A stretch of 57,108 nucleotides of DNA from an uncultured Actinomycetes bacterium (GTDB lineage Bacteria > Actinomycetota > Acidimicrobiia > Acidimicrobiales > Microtrichaceae), in the NCBI GenBank assembly GCA_903852755.1, contig CAINRS010000124.1, forward strand, positions 1 through 57,108. Direction: 5' to 3'. Position 1 is the first letter of the stretch. Every line of letters starts with the position of its first letter. Shown one piece after another: positions 17,152 to 27,403 of this stretch. A program made the position numbers and the translations under genes. The notes beneath the pieces are model-generated. The model did no database searches. It had not been told where the DNA came from and saw only the letters and a list, made by a program, of their open reading frames with translations.

Positions 17152-17778
17152 TCAGAAGACCGGGCGCTGGGCGGGTACGCCGTCGGGGCGGGGGTAGCCC
17201 CCCACCGCCTCGGTGCGCTCGATCACCTGGACCGTGGCACCGTCGGCCGAGATCCGTCCGCTGGCCCGCAGTCCGAGGCGACGGAGTCCAGCCTCGGGCC
17301 AGCGGGACCCATCGGTGTCAGGGGGTTCACTGACGACGAGGACCCCACCGAGCGTCAGGAACCCGACGCCGCACTCGGCGGTGACGGCAGGCGGACCGAA
17401 CGACCGGGCGACCACGGCCGCGCACGTCCCGGCGAACTCAGCGGTCCGGGCCACCACCTCGGCTCTCCCCTGGACGACCCGGGTCCGCGGGGCGAGACGG
17501 ATCGCCCACTGTTCGAGGAACCGGCACCTACGGGCACTCGCCTCGAGCAGCACGAACTCCCGATCGGGGAGACGGTGGGCCAGGAGCAGACCGGGGAGAC
17601 CGGCCCCGGAACCCAGGTCGAGCGTCCGGCCGTCTGGGGGCAGCGCGGCCTCGAACGCGGCTGCGTTCGCGAGGTGACCCGCCAGATCAGGGTCTCCGAC
17701 CAGTCCGGTCCGGACTGCGGCCGCCACGTACTCCTCGAGCGCCGCGACGTCTCCCGTCGGCGGGTCCTCCACCGGCAA
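17152..17778 (-). CDS. rsmG: 16S rRNA (guanine-527-N7)-methyltransferase
   Basis: A 208-residue RsmG/GidB enzyme that methylates G527 of 16S rRNA. The SAM-binding motif LDLGSGAGLPGLLLA lies near 53-67 and VLLEASARRCRFLEQW near 76-91. The length is normal. The start is TTG at 17778, 4 bp after the jag stop. A GTG at 17772 is also possible, and neither has a good ribosome binding site, so coupling with jag is likely. No gidA/mnmG neighbour is present, as usual in actinobacteria. Confidence 0.93.
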   Translation of the reverse strand: MPVEDPPTGDVAALEEYVAAAVRTGLVGDPDLAGHLANAAAFEAALPPDGRTLDLGSGAGLPGLLLAHRLPDREFVLLEASARRCRFLEQWAIRLAPRTRVVQGRAEVVARTAEFAGTCAAVVARSFGPPAVTAECGVGFLTLGGVLVVSEPPDTDGSRWPEAGLRRLGLRASGRISADGATVQVIERTEAVGGYPRPDGVPAQRPVF

Positions 17779-17782
17779 CGCT

Positions 17783-18646
17783 TCAGGCCGGACGAACCAC
17801 CACGCGGCGATTCGGCTCCTCGCCCTCCGAGGTCGACGTCACACCGTCGATCGACGCAATGGTGTCGTGGACGACCTTGCGGTCCGGGCTCGACATCGGC
17901 TCGAAGGGGATCGACGAGCCTGACTCGACCGCGCGCTCTGCGGTCGCCCGGACGAACGCCTCGAGCGCTGTCCGGCGTGTGGCCCGCACTCCCGCCACGT
18001 CCACGACGACGCGGCCGTACTCACGGTCTCCGGCTTCACGCTGGACCACGTGCCGGGTGATCTCCTGGAGGGCGTCGAGGGTTCGCATGCCCGGACCGAT
18101 GAACAGTCCGACCTCGCTGCCGTCGATGTCGACCCGCAGGTCGTTGTCGTCTGTCAGCTCGGCGCTCACGCTGGTCTCGAGACCGATGGCCTCGGACAGT
18201 CCGGCGATGAACCGCTCTGCGACGTCCTGCTGCTCTGCTGCTTCCATCATCTCTCGCTCCTGTCGTCGTGCACCCGGCTCACTGCGGCTCGACCGCCGCT
18301 CGGACTCGCGCTCGGCACTCCCATCGCCCGATTCCGAACCCGTCGGACCGGCCGCCTCGTGCTCCTCCACCTGGTCCGGAGCCGGAGTCGCGGTCCCACC
18401 GGACCGGGTACGACGCTTGGCTCCGCCCCCCGTCGAACGCTTCCGGGGGCGCTCCTGCTTGGGCCGAGGCGCTCTGGGGAGCACTCTGGCACGCACCCTC
18501 GCCACGCCGCGGGTGCGACCGAACAGCCCCGCACGCGGCTCCTCGAGGACCTCGAACTCGGCATCGGCCTCGTCGACACCGAGTTCGTCGAGCGCTCGGT
18601 CCCTGGCCTCTGCCACTGTCCCGGCACTGAATTCAACCCACTCCAC
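17783..18646 (-). CDS. jag: Jag/KhpB RNA-binding protein (KH and R3H domains)
   Basis: A 287-residue protein. An N-terminal Jag_N domain (about 1-52, MEWVEFSAGTVAEARDRAL and GLFGRTRG) is followed by a charged, disordered linker of about 90 residues. A KH domain comes next (ELTDDNDLRVDIDGSEVGLFIG), then an R3H domain near the end (PFEPMSSPDRKVVHDTI, NRRVVV). The family binds RNA and is linked to cell-wall and division control. GTG at 18646 has a GAGGT site upstream. It is 9 bp from the yidC stop and in the conserved rpmH-to-rsmG operon. Confidence 0.93.
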   Translation of the reverse strand: MEWVEFSAGTVAEARDRALDELGVDEADAEFEVLEEPRAGLFGRTRGVARVRARVLPRAPRPKQERPRKRSTGGGAKRRTRSGGTATPAPDQVEEHEAAGPTGSESGDGSAERESERRSSRSEPGARRQEREMMEAAEQQDVAERFIAGLSEAIGLETSVSAELTDDNDLRVDIDGSEVGLFIGPGMRTLDALQEITRHVVQREAGDREYGRVVVDVAGVRATRRTALEAFVRATAERAVESGSSIPFEPMSSPDRKVVHDTIASIDGVTSTSEGEEPNRRVVVRPA

Positions 18647-18655
18647 GCTGCAACC

Positions 18656-19792
18656 TCACCTCTGATCACGACCTGGAGCGCCGCTCTGCCTGGGTTCTCC
18701 CGAGCGTCGTCGACTCCCCGAACCGGACTTCCGTCCGGCGGTCTGCTGCTTCGATCCCGTCTTCTTGGGCGACTTCCCGCCCGACGAAACACCGGTCGTT
18801 CCGTTCCCACCGTTCGCCTTCCCCGCCGACCTGCTCCCTCCCTGACTCTTCCCGCTGGTGCCCTCCTCACCTCCGGACGCCTCGCTCGTGCGACCATCCT
18901 TCCCACCGGCACCCTTCCCACTGCCATCCTTCCCGCCCCCGTCCTTCCCACCGCCGTCCTTCACAGCGGGGGAGGAGTCCTTGGAGTAGATCGACCGGGT
19001 GATGTAGGCATTCGTGCCGATCCGACAGAGGTTCTGGGTGCACCAGTACACCGACAGCCCTGCGGGGAACCCGAACGAGAAGATCGGCAGGAAGAACGGC
19101 ATGATCCGCATGATCATCTGCTGCTGCGGATTGACTGCGGCATCCTTGTTGCGGGCCCGAAGCTGGCGGTTCTGGTACAGGCCGGTCGCGAGCATGATCC
19201 CGAGGAGGATGAAGAACGGGATGGCGGTCACCAACCCGATCCGGAGCGCCTCGCTCGGGGTGAGCGCCAGATCCATCCCCAGGAACTCCATGCTGTTGGT
19301 GTTCGACAACGACTGGTAGAGGTTCGTGTCCGGGTTCAGGTGGAGCGGCCGGAAGTTCTGCTGCTCGAACACCCACGGAGTGAGTTCCACGCCCTTCTGG
19401 AACTCGCCGGCGAGCTGACCGACGCCACTGCCCGTTCCGCCGACGCGGTTCGTGAGCCCCCGGAGCAGCTGGTACATGATGATGAACACCGGCATCTGGG
19501 CCAGGAGCGGCAGACACCCCCCGAGGGGGTTGATCTGGTTCTCCCGGTAGAACTTCATCATCTCCTCGTTCTGCTTCTCCCGGTCGTTCTTGAACTTGGT
19601 CTGGATCCGCTTCATCTCCGGTTGCAGTCGCTGCATCTGGAGCATCGACTTGGTGCTCTTCACCGTCAACGGAGTGATGAGCACCATCACGAGGATCGTC
19701 AGGAGGATGATCGACACCCCGTAGCTGGGGATCAACGTGTAGAAGAAGTTGAGGACGGAACCGACCAGATCGAAGAACCCTTCGAACATCAC
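18656..19792 (-). CDS. yidC: Membrane protein insertase YidC
   Basis: A 378-residue Oxa1-type insertase. The first helix at about 23-43 is followed by the cytoplasmic hairpin ([14 protein letters not shown]), then [17 protein letters not shown] and two to three further helices to about residue 245. The groove arginine expected in the first helix (LTxxVR in most homologues) reads LTILVM, with Met at 36. The C-terminal 120 residues are a long Gly/Lys/Ser-rich positively charged tail (repeats of KDGGG) that could dock on ribosomes. GTG at 19792 overlaps the yidD stop; ATG at 19789 is an equal alternative. Confidence 0.95.
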   Translation of the reverse strand: MMFEGFFDLVGSVLNFFYTLIPSYGVSIILLTILVMVLITPLTVKSTKSMLQMQRLQPEMKRIQTKFKNDREKQNEEMMKFYRENQINPLGGCLPLLAQMPVFIIMYQLLRGLTNRVGGTGSGVGQLAGEFQKGVELTPWVFEQQNFRPLHLNPDTNLYQSLSNTNSMEFLGMDLALTPSEALRIGLVTAIPFFILLGIMLATGLYQNRQLRARNKDAAVNPQQQMIMRIMPFFLPIFSFGFPAGLSVYWCTQNLCRIGTNAYITRSIYSKDSSPAVKDGGGKDGGGKDGSGKGAGGKDGRTSEASGGEEGTSGKSQGGSRSAGKANGGNGTTGVSSGGKSPKKTGSKQQTAGRKSGSGSRRRSGEPRQSGAPGRDQR

Positions 19793-20103
19793 GCACGCTC
19801 CTGCATCGACGGTTCCTCACCCCGGCCCGGCACCGGGTCGTACCCCTGGGTCCCCCAGGGGTGGCAGCGACCGAGCCGACGGACGGCCAGACCGGTCCCC
19901 TTGAACGCTCCGTGGGTCTCGACTGCTTCGATCGCGTAGGTCGAACAGGACGGCACGTGTCGGCAGGGAGACGGCCTCCCGGCACTGACGTACTGATAAC
20001 CCTTGACCACACCGATGGCGAGCCTCGCCGCGATCGATGACGTCGATGCATCACCGTCGGTTCTACCGTCGGTTGTGATCGATTCACCGGGTCGTGCGGT
20101 CAC
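19789..20103 (-). CDS. yidD: Membrane protein insertion efficiency factor YidD
   Basis: A 104-residue YidD with the diagnostic core [20 protein letters not shown] followed by [14 protein letters not shown] and [10 protein letters not shown]. It has an N-terminal extension of about 25 residues before the amphipathic helix. GTG at 20103 lies 18 bp after the rnpA stop and is the longest supported start; a shorter form starting near residue 26 cannot be excluded. Its stop overlaps the yidC start (GTGA). It assists YidC in inserting membrane proteins. Confidence 0.93.
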   Translation of the reverse strand: MTARPGESITTDGRTDGDASTSSIAARLAIGVVKGYQYVSAGRPSPCRHVPSCSTYAIEAVETHGAFKGTGLAVRRLGRCHPWGTQGYDPVPGRGEEPSMQERA

Positions 20104-20121
20104 GGATCCGACCTCCGGGAC

Positions 20122-20466
20122 TCACGCTGCCCCGAGGAGGTCGTCGAACGCCTCGAGAAGTTCAGCCCGTAGTTCGACGAAACCCAATCCGGCCGCCCCG
20201 GGCCGGACCACGACCAGGAACCAGCCCTGATGATCGACCTGCGCGTCGGACCACTCGGACACGACCACCCGGACACGCCGTCGGATGCGGTTGCGCACGA
20301 CAGCGGAACCCACACGTCGGGAGATCGCACAGGCGAGACCCACACCCGGAGCGGGCCTGTCGGGTGGACCGCCCGACCGCACCACCGTGAAGTTGGGCGT
20401 CGACACCCGGTGCCGGGAGCGACTGAGCGAACGGAAGATCGCACGCGACGAGATCCGGTGGATCAA
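20122..20466 (-). CDS. rnpA: Ribonuclease P protein component
   Basis: A 114-residue protein subunit that helps RNase P RNA trim tRNA 5' leaders. The family signature [12 protein letters not shown] lies near 58-69, with [10 protein letters not shown] near 8-17. The start is TTG at 20466, whose bases overlap the rpmH stop TGA (TTGA at 20463-20466). No other start keeps the conserved N-terminal segment, so translation should depend on rpmH. Confidence 0.92.
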   Translation of the reverse strand: MIHRISSRAIFRSLSRSRHRVSTPNFTVVRSGGPPDRPAPGVGLACAISRRVGSAVVRNRIRRRVRVVVSEWSDAQVDHQGWFLVVVRPGAAGLGFVELRAELLEAFDDLLGAA

Positions 20467-20597
20467 GCCGCCAGGCGCTGCCGGCCCTTGCGCCGGCGGT
20501 TCTTGAGGATCGACCGACCCGCACGGGTCGACATCCGGTGACGGAACCCGTGCTTGCGGGCCCGACGGCGCTTCTTGGGCTGGTACGTACGCTTCAC
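20463..20597 (-). CDS. rpmH: 50S ribosomal protein L34
   Basis: A 44-residue L34 protein: it begins [18 protein letters not shown], continues [11 protein letters not shown] and ends RQRLAA, as the family requires. GTG at 20597 has a GGAGGAT site 5 bp upstream. It is the first gene of the leftward operon rpmH-rnpA-yidD-yidC-jag-rsmG and starts on the edge of the presumed origin region. Confidence 0.97.
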   Translation of the reverse strand: MKRTYQPKKRRRARKHGFRHRMSTRAGRSILKNRRRKGRQRLAA

Positions 20598-21045
20598 GAC
20601 ATCCTCCGGCGAACCCGTCGACTGGTGGGAGCAGTCATTCCGGACGGCGATCTCCGTGCCGGTCCGGTGGCCCTGAGTCGGGACAGGGCCGAATCTGGAG
20701 CCTAGGTCACCCGGTTCGATGTCGCCATTCCGTTCTCCGAGCGCCGACGGTGGCAGTACACGAGCTCGCTCACCCGGCCCTGTGGATGATCGAGGAAATC
20801 ACACTCTCAGCGCTCGGATTCAGTCACTCTGAGTGGTGTGACCATCGTCTCCTGTCCGCTTGCCGCTGTGGATGCCGACCGGTAGCGTCGCCGATCACTG
20901 CAACGACGCCGTTCTGGAGATCCGAGTGATCACTCCGTCCCTCCAGATGCTGTCCACACCTGTGGACAGCACTGTGGACCGCATTCCCGTGGTTCCACAC
21001 ACCCCATACGACACCGCTCACCCCTGAGATCGAGGTCCCCACACC
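20598..21045. other. oriC: Putative oriC: rpmH-dnaA intergenic region with DnaA-box-like sites
   Basis: This 448-bp gap separates divergent rpmH and dnaA, the usual actinobacterial origin or origin-adjacent site. DnaA-box-like nonamers (consensus TTATCCACA or complement TGTGGATAA) are TGTGGATGA at 20781-20789, TGTGGATGC at 20867-20875, CTGTCCACA at 20950-20958, TGTGGACAG at 20961-20969 and TGTGGACCG at 20973-20981, differing from consensus by one to three bases. A slightly AT-richer stretch lies at about 20786-20830. The promoters of rpmH and dnaA must also lie here. Confidence 0.7.
20949..20970. promoter_or_regulatory. 22-bp inverted repeat of two DnaA-like boxes
   Basis: Arms GCTGTCCACA and TGTGGACAGC are exact complements around a 2-base CC centre. 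A third copy of the core (CTGTGGACC) follows at 20972-20980. It is about 75 bp upstream of the dnaA start, so it could be an origin element, an autoregulatory DnaA site, or both. Confidence 0.65.
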
Positions 21046-22419
21046 GTGCCGAACGACGAGGCCGACTCCATCTGGAACACCGTCTCGAGTGTCCTCAGTT
21101 CACAACTGCAACCGGGGACCTGGCGGTCCCTGTTCGAGGACGCCCGGGTGGTGGACCTCACCGATGACACCCTGACGATCGCCGTCCCGAGTCAAGTGGC
21201 TCGCAGTCGAATCGAGCGCAAGTTCGGCGGCATGATCGACGACGCACTCGAGATGAGCGGGTACAGCGACATCAAGGTCATCGTCGAGGTGGAGATCGAC
21301 CGGACCGAGCCCACTCCACCAGTCGAGACGACCACGGTCGACCCCGCGGCCGAGGGCCGTTCGGCCACCACGTCACCGCAGGAACCAACCGACCCGACAT
21401 CAGGCGTGACGCTGTCGTTCGACAGCTTCGTCACCGGGCCGTCCAACCGATTCGCACACGCTGCGGCACTGTCGGTGGCCGAGACACCGGGCCGGAGCTA
21501 CAACCCCCTGTTCATCTACGGACAGGCCGGGCTGGGCAAGACCCACCTGCTCCAGGCGATCGCCAGCTACGTGCGCCAGAACTACTCGGGTTACGTGGTC
21601 CGGTACCTCTCGACCGAGACCCTCCTGAACGAGCTCATCAGTGCCATCCGGAACAACACACAACAGGAGTTCAAGCGCCGCTACCGGGAGATCGACGTCC
21701 TGCTCGTGGACGACATCCAGTTCATCGAGGGGAAGGAACAGCTCCAGGAGGAGTTCTTCCACACGTTCAACACCCTCCACGGCGACCAACGACAGATCGT
21801 GCTGTCCTCCGACCGGTCCCCCGACAACATCGCCACCCTCGAGGACCGCCTGCGGAGCCGGTTCAAGTGGGGTCTCATCACCGACATCCAGCCTCCGGAC
21901 TTCGAGACACGGCTGGCCATCCTCCAGAAGAAGAGTGAACAGGCCGGCTCGGAGGTACCCCCGGAGGTCCTCGAGTTCATCGCATCGAACATCGCGGACA
22001 ACATCCGTGAACTCGAGGGAGCCCTGATCCGTGTGAACGCCTACGCCACCCTCAGTCGGACACCACTGACCATCGACGTGGCCCGGGAGGTGCTGGCGGA
22101 CACGATCGCATCGGCCAAGCCCAAGACCATCACCCCGCGGCTGATCCTCGAACAGACAGCGGCGATGTTCGGACTGGAGGTGGACCAACTCATCTCGCGG
22201 AGCCGGACCCGGGACCTGGTCCACGCCCGCCAGGTGGGGATGTACGTGTGCCGGGAGCTGACCGACCTGTCGTACCCGCAGATCGCCAAGCAGTTCGGAG
22301 GCCGGGATCACACGACCGTCATCCACGCCTACGAGAAGGTGTCGACCCGCATGGCGGACAAGCAGAAGACCTACGACGACGTGACGGCGCTCATCCAACA
22401 GATCCTGAACAGTGACTGA
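21046..22419 (+). CDS. dnaA: Chromosomal replication initiator protein DnaA
   Basis: A 457-residue initiator ATPase. Domain I spans about 1-85 and a Thr/Pro-rich domain II about 86-120. Domain III has Walker A GQAGLGKT at 159-166 and Walker B VLLVDD at 218-223. Domain IV carries the box-reading signature (FGGRDHTTVIHAYEKV) near 420-435. Domain II is short compared with Streptomyces. The start is GTG at 21046. Its upstream region holds DnaA-box-like sites, so autoregulation is plausible. Confidence 0.98.
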   Translation: MPNDEADSIWNTVSSVLSSQLQPGTWRSLFEDARVVDLTDDTLTIAVPSQVARSRIERKFGGMIDDALEMSGYSDIKVIVEVEIDRTEPTPPVETTTVDPAAEGRSATTSPQEPTDPTSGVTLSFDSFVTGPSNRFAHAAALSVAETPGRSYNPLFIYGQAGLGKTHLLQAIASYVRQNYSGYVVRYLSTETLLNELISAIRNNTQQEFKRRYREIDVLLVDDIQFIEGKEQLQEEFFHTFNTLHGDQRQIVLSSDRSPDNIATLEDRLRSRFKWGLITDIQPPDFETRLAILQKKSEQAGSEVPPEVLEFIASNIADNIRELEGALIRVNAYATLSRTPLTIDVAREVLADTIASAKPKTITPRLILEQTAAMFGLEVDQLISRSRTRDLVHARQVGMYVCRELTDLSYPQIAKQFGGRDHTTVIHAYEKVSTRMADKQKTYDDVTALIQQILNSD

Positions 22420-22734
22420 ACACGAACCCGGTGGTGAGCACCGACTCGATGGTCGATCCGGTGGCCGCCCCGGTGGAAGGGGAGTTGGATCGCGACCGGA
22501 AGGGAACCCGGTCGCGACCGGGACGAGGAGTGGACGACTGCCCATCAGGACGGTGCTGGTCCACAGGCACCGATGGGCGACGACCGCACCCCTGGGGATC
22601 GAGGACCGGGGCTGTGGACGCCCGGGTCGCGCCGTGACAGGCCTGCGCTAGGTTTCCCCCAATCCACAGCGCCTACTACTTCTGCTGCCGGAGATACACC
22701 AGATGAGTTCCAGTAGTGGGGAAAGCGAGACACG
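22420..22734. other. dnaA-dnaN intergenic region, possible second part of oriC
   Basis: A 315-bp gap with no gene. DnaA-box-like sites here are weaker: TGGTCCACA at 22557-22565, TGTGGACGC at 22613-22621 and CAATCCACA at 22660-22668 (two to three mismatches). The stretch 22660-22720 is the least GC-rich part of the gap and could act as an unwinding element or dnaN leader. A possible -10 (TAGGTT, 22649-22654) for dnaN has no convincing -35. In several actinobacteria the origin lies in this gap, so I cannot say which of the two gaps is the functional oriC. Confidence 0.45.
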
Positions 22735-23826
22735 GTGAAGTTCCGCTGTGAACGAGACGTCCTGACCGAGGCCCTGAGTGCAGCGAGTCGCGCTGCGAGC
22801 CCGAAGGCGCAGCTGCGGGTGCTCTCGGGGTTGCGATTCGATCTCCGAGGTGACCAGCTGATCGTGACGGGGTCGGATCTCGAACTGACGATCAGCTGCA
22901 CACTCGAGGTCGCCGGGACCGAGGACGGCACGGCCGTGCTGCCGGCCAAGCTCGTGACCGAGATCGTGCGTCACCTTGAGCCCGGTGCGGTGGAGGTGGA
23001 GACCAGCGCCGAGCGTTCACGGGTGTCGAGTGGCCGATCGGAGTTCACGCTCCTGCCCATCCCGCCGGACGAGTTCCCGAATCCTCCTGAGCTCGAGGGG
23101 GAGCAGGTCACGATCCAGGCCGGGGAGTTCGCCGAGGGGCTCCGTCAGGTCGTCGGGGCTGCGTCGACCGACGAGTCGCGCAAGGTCCTCACGGGCGTCC
23201 TCCTCGCTGCGGAGGCGGACGGGTTGCGCATGGTCGCGACGGACTCCTACCGGCTCTCCTTCCGTGAGTTCCCGGGGTCCTCGGTGCTCCAGGCCGGCCA
23301 ACGGGTGAACGTTCCGTCCCGGGCGCTGCAGGAGCTCACCCGGTCGCTCGATCCCGAGGCCGAACTCGAGATCACCCTGGCCGACACCATGGTGTCGTTC
23401 CGCTTCGGTGGATTCGTGTTGTCGTCGTGGCTCATTCGCGACGAGTTCCCCGACTACGCCAAGCTGATCCCGACCGACATGCCCAACGAACTGACCGTCG
23501 ATCGTCAGGTCTTCCTCGACGCCATTCGTCGGGTCAAGCTCATGGCTCGCAACAACAGTCCGATCCGGCTGGAGATGCAGGACCAGGTCGTTCGGTTGAG
23601 CGCCCAGAACCCGGAGGACGGAGAGGCGGTCGAGGATGTCGACGCCAAGTTCGTCGGTTCCGAACTGACCGTGGCGTTCAACCCGGAGTACCTGATCGAC
23701 GGTCTCGAGGTCGTTCCGGGCGACGAGGTGGTCCTGCAGACCCGCGATCCCCAGAAACCCGCTGTCATCCGCCCCACCGAGTCACAGGATCTGCTCTACC
23801 TGCTCATGCCGGTGCGGGTGTCCTGA
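22735..23826 (+). CDS. dnaN: DNA polymerase III beta subunit (sliding clamp)
   Basis: A 363-residue clamp with three repeated domains that keeps the polymerase on DNA. It starts VKFRCERDVLTEALSAASRA and shows the family segments GRSEFTLLPIPPDEFP and, at the C terminus, YLLMPVRVS. The length is normal. GTG at 22735 is about 315 bp after dnaA. It is followed 6 bp later by recF. Confidence 0.97.
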   Translation: MKFRCERDVLTEALSAASRAASPKAQLRVLSGLRFDLRGDQLIVTGSDLELTISCTLEVAGTEDGTAVLPAKLVTEIVRHLEPGAVEVETSAERSRVSSGRSEFTLLPIPPDEFPNPPELEGEQVTIQAGEFAEGLRQVVGAASTDESRKVLTGVLLAAEADGLRMVATDSYRLSFREFPGSSVLQAGQRVNVPSRALQELTRSLDPEAELEITLADTMVSFRFGGFVLSSWLIRDEFPDYAKLIPTDMPNELTVDRQVFLDAIRRVKLMARNNSPIRLEMQDQVVRLSAQNPEDGEAVEDVDAKFVGSELTVAFNPEYLIDGLEVVPGDEVVLQTRDPQKPAVIRPTESQDLLYLLMPVRVS

Positions 23827-23832
23827 TCCTCG

Positions 23833-24933
23833 GTGTTCGTCAGGCACCTGTGGCTCCGGCACGTCCGGTCCCACGGTGAGGTCGACCTCGAACTCAGTCC
23901 GGGGGTCAACCTGTTCGAGGGTCCGAACGGGGCGGGCAAGACCAATCTGGTCGAGGCGATCGCCTTCATCGGTTCGTTGCGATCGTTCCGGGGGGCACCG
24001 ACCGAGGCGTTGGTCCAGGCGGGGGCGGATGCCGCGACCATCCGGGCCGAGATCGTCGTCGCCGGGCGGGAGCACCTGTTCGAGAGCGAGATCCCGCTGC
24101 GCGGTCGGATGCGGGTGCAGGTCAATCGGAACCGACTCCAACGGCGTCGGGACCTGCTCGAGATCGTCCAGACGACGGTGTTCGGTCCCGACGACCTCGA
24201 ACTCATCAAAGGAGGCCCGGGTGTGCGCCGTGACCTGCTCGACGACGCCGTGGTCCAGGTGCGGCCCGCCGATGAACTCGTCGTCACGGACTGGGAACGG
24301 AGCCTCCGACAACGCAACTCGTTCCTGAAGCAGGCCGGCCCCGCCGCCGCCCGGGCGGGGCTCGATGAAGCCGGGAGGACGACCCTGGAGGTGTGGGACT
24401 CGAAGTTCGTCGAACTCGGCGGAGCGGTCCATCGGCTGCGACAGGGGATGGTCCAACGGCTCGAACCCTTCGTCCAGCAGGCCTACACCAGGGTCGCCGG
24501 CCGGCCGAGCGATGTGCGACTCCGGCTCGCACCGGGTTGGTCGGGTGAGGATCTCCCCGCAGCGCTCGCCGCAGCCCGGGTCGACGACCTCCGTCGCGGT
24601 GTGAGCATGGTCGGGCCCCACCGTGACGAGCTCGTCGTCGAGCTCGACGGGCTGGCTGCCCGGACACACGCCTCCCAGGGCGAGCAACGCTGTCTGGCAC
24701 TGGCCCTCCGGCTCGGCGTCCACGACTTCGTCACCGTTGCCCGGGACCGACCACCGGTGTTGATCCTGGACGACGTGTTCTCGGAACTCGATCCCGACCG
24801 CTCCCGGGCACTGGTCGGCGCGCTCCCCACCGGGCAGATCTTCGTGACGTCGGCGATCGGTGCGCCCCCGGGTGTCGTGCCGGATGCGGTGTTCGAGGTG
24901 GCGCCGGCGGGCACCGTCGTGCGCGCCGGGTAG
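23833..24933 (+). CDS. recF: DNA replication and repair protein RecF
   Basis: A 366-residue SMC-like ATPase that loads RecA at single-strand gaps. Walker A GPNGAGKT is at 30-37, the ABC signature SQGEQRCLALALRL near 280 and Walker B PVLILDDVFSELDPDR near 304-319. GTG at 23833 is 6 bp after dnaN and the DUF721 gene starts 9 bp after its stop, so the three form a tight unit. Confidence 0.96.
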   Translation: MFVRHLWLRHVRSHGEVDLELSPGVNLFEGPNGAGKTNLVEAIAFIGSLRSFRGAPTEALVQAGADAATIRAEIVVAGREHLFESEIPLRGRMRVQVNRNRLQRRRDLLEIVQTTVFGPDDLELIKGGPGVRRDLLDDAVVQVRPADELVVTDWERSLRQRNSFLKQAGPAAARAGLDEAGRTTLEVWDSKFVELGGAVHRLRQGMVQRLEPFVQQAYTRVAGRPSDVRLRLAPGWSGEDLPAALAAARVDDLRRGVSMVGPHRDELVVELDGLAARTHASQGEQRCLALALRLGVHDFVTVARDRPPVLILDDVFSELDPDRSRALVGALPTGQIFVTSAIGAPPGVVPDAVFEVAPAGTVVRAG

Positions 24934-24942
24934 CGTCGGGTC

Positions 24943-25287
24943 GTGGGTGTGGAGCCACTACCGACCGATCGGACTCCCGTGCGTCGACTGGGGCAGTCGC
25001 TCGAGCAGTGGGCCCGCATCGCCGGACTGGGCCGCCTGGATCTCGACGGGATGATCCGGGAGCACTGGACCCAGCTCGTCGGCCCTCGGCTCGCCCGCCT
25101 GACCGCACCCGTGCGGGTTCGCGACGGCCGGCTGGTGGTGAGTGCGTCGGTCCCCGCGGCCGCCGAGCAGATCCGCTGGTCGGCGGCGGACCTGATCCGG
25201 GCCATCGGTGAGGTGAGCGGTGACGCGGACGCCGTCCGGGTGGTGGACGTCCGGGTCGAGGGGACCCCGCCCGGACCCGGTTCCTGA
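24943..25287 (+). CDS. DUF721 / DciA-like protein
   Basis: A 114-residue protein with the DUF721 core (WTQLVGPRLARLTAPVRVRD, VSASVPAAAEQIRW). In bacteria lacking DnaC/DnaI this family (DciA) loads the replicative helicase, and in actinobacteria it lies between recF and gyrB (Rv0004 position), exactly as here. The start is GTG at 24943. No zinc motif or extension is seen. Confidence 0.85.
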   Translation: MGVEPLPTDRTPVRRLGQSLEQWARIAGLGRLDLDGMIREHWTQLVGPRLARLTAPVRVRDGRLVVSASVPAAAEQIRWSAADLIRAIGEVSGDADAVRVVDVRVEGTPPGPGS

Positions 25288-25295
25288 GAGCGGAT

Positions 25296-25322
25296 CCTCG
25301 GACCCTCCTGGGTGGTCCGAGG
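25296..25322 (+). terminator. Strong hairpin between DUF721 and gyrB
   Basis: Perfect 9-bp arms CCTCGGACC and GGTCCGAGG surround a 9-base loop, starting 8 bp after the DUF721 stop. No T-run follows, so it is either a GC-type terminator or an attenuator ahead of gyrB. Confidence 0.5.
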
Positions 25323-25342
25323 TACCCCTTCGGAAGTGCTAG

Positions 25343-27370
<2,028 letters not shown>

Positions 27371-27403
27371 CCGACCGGCCGATCCACCGCACCGAGGTAC
27401 TCC

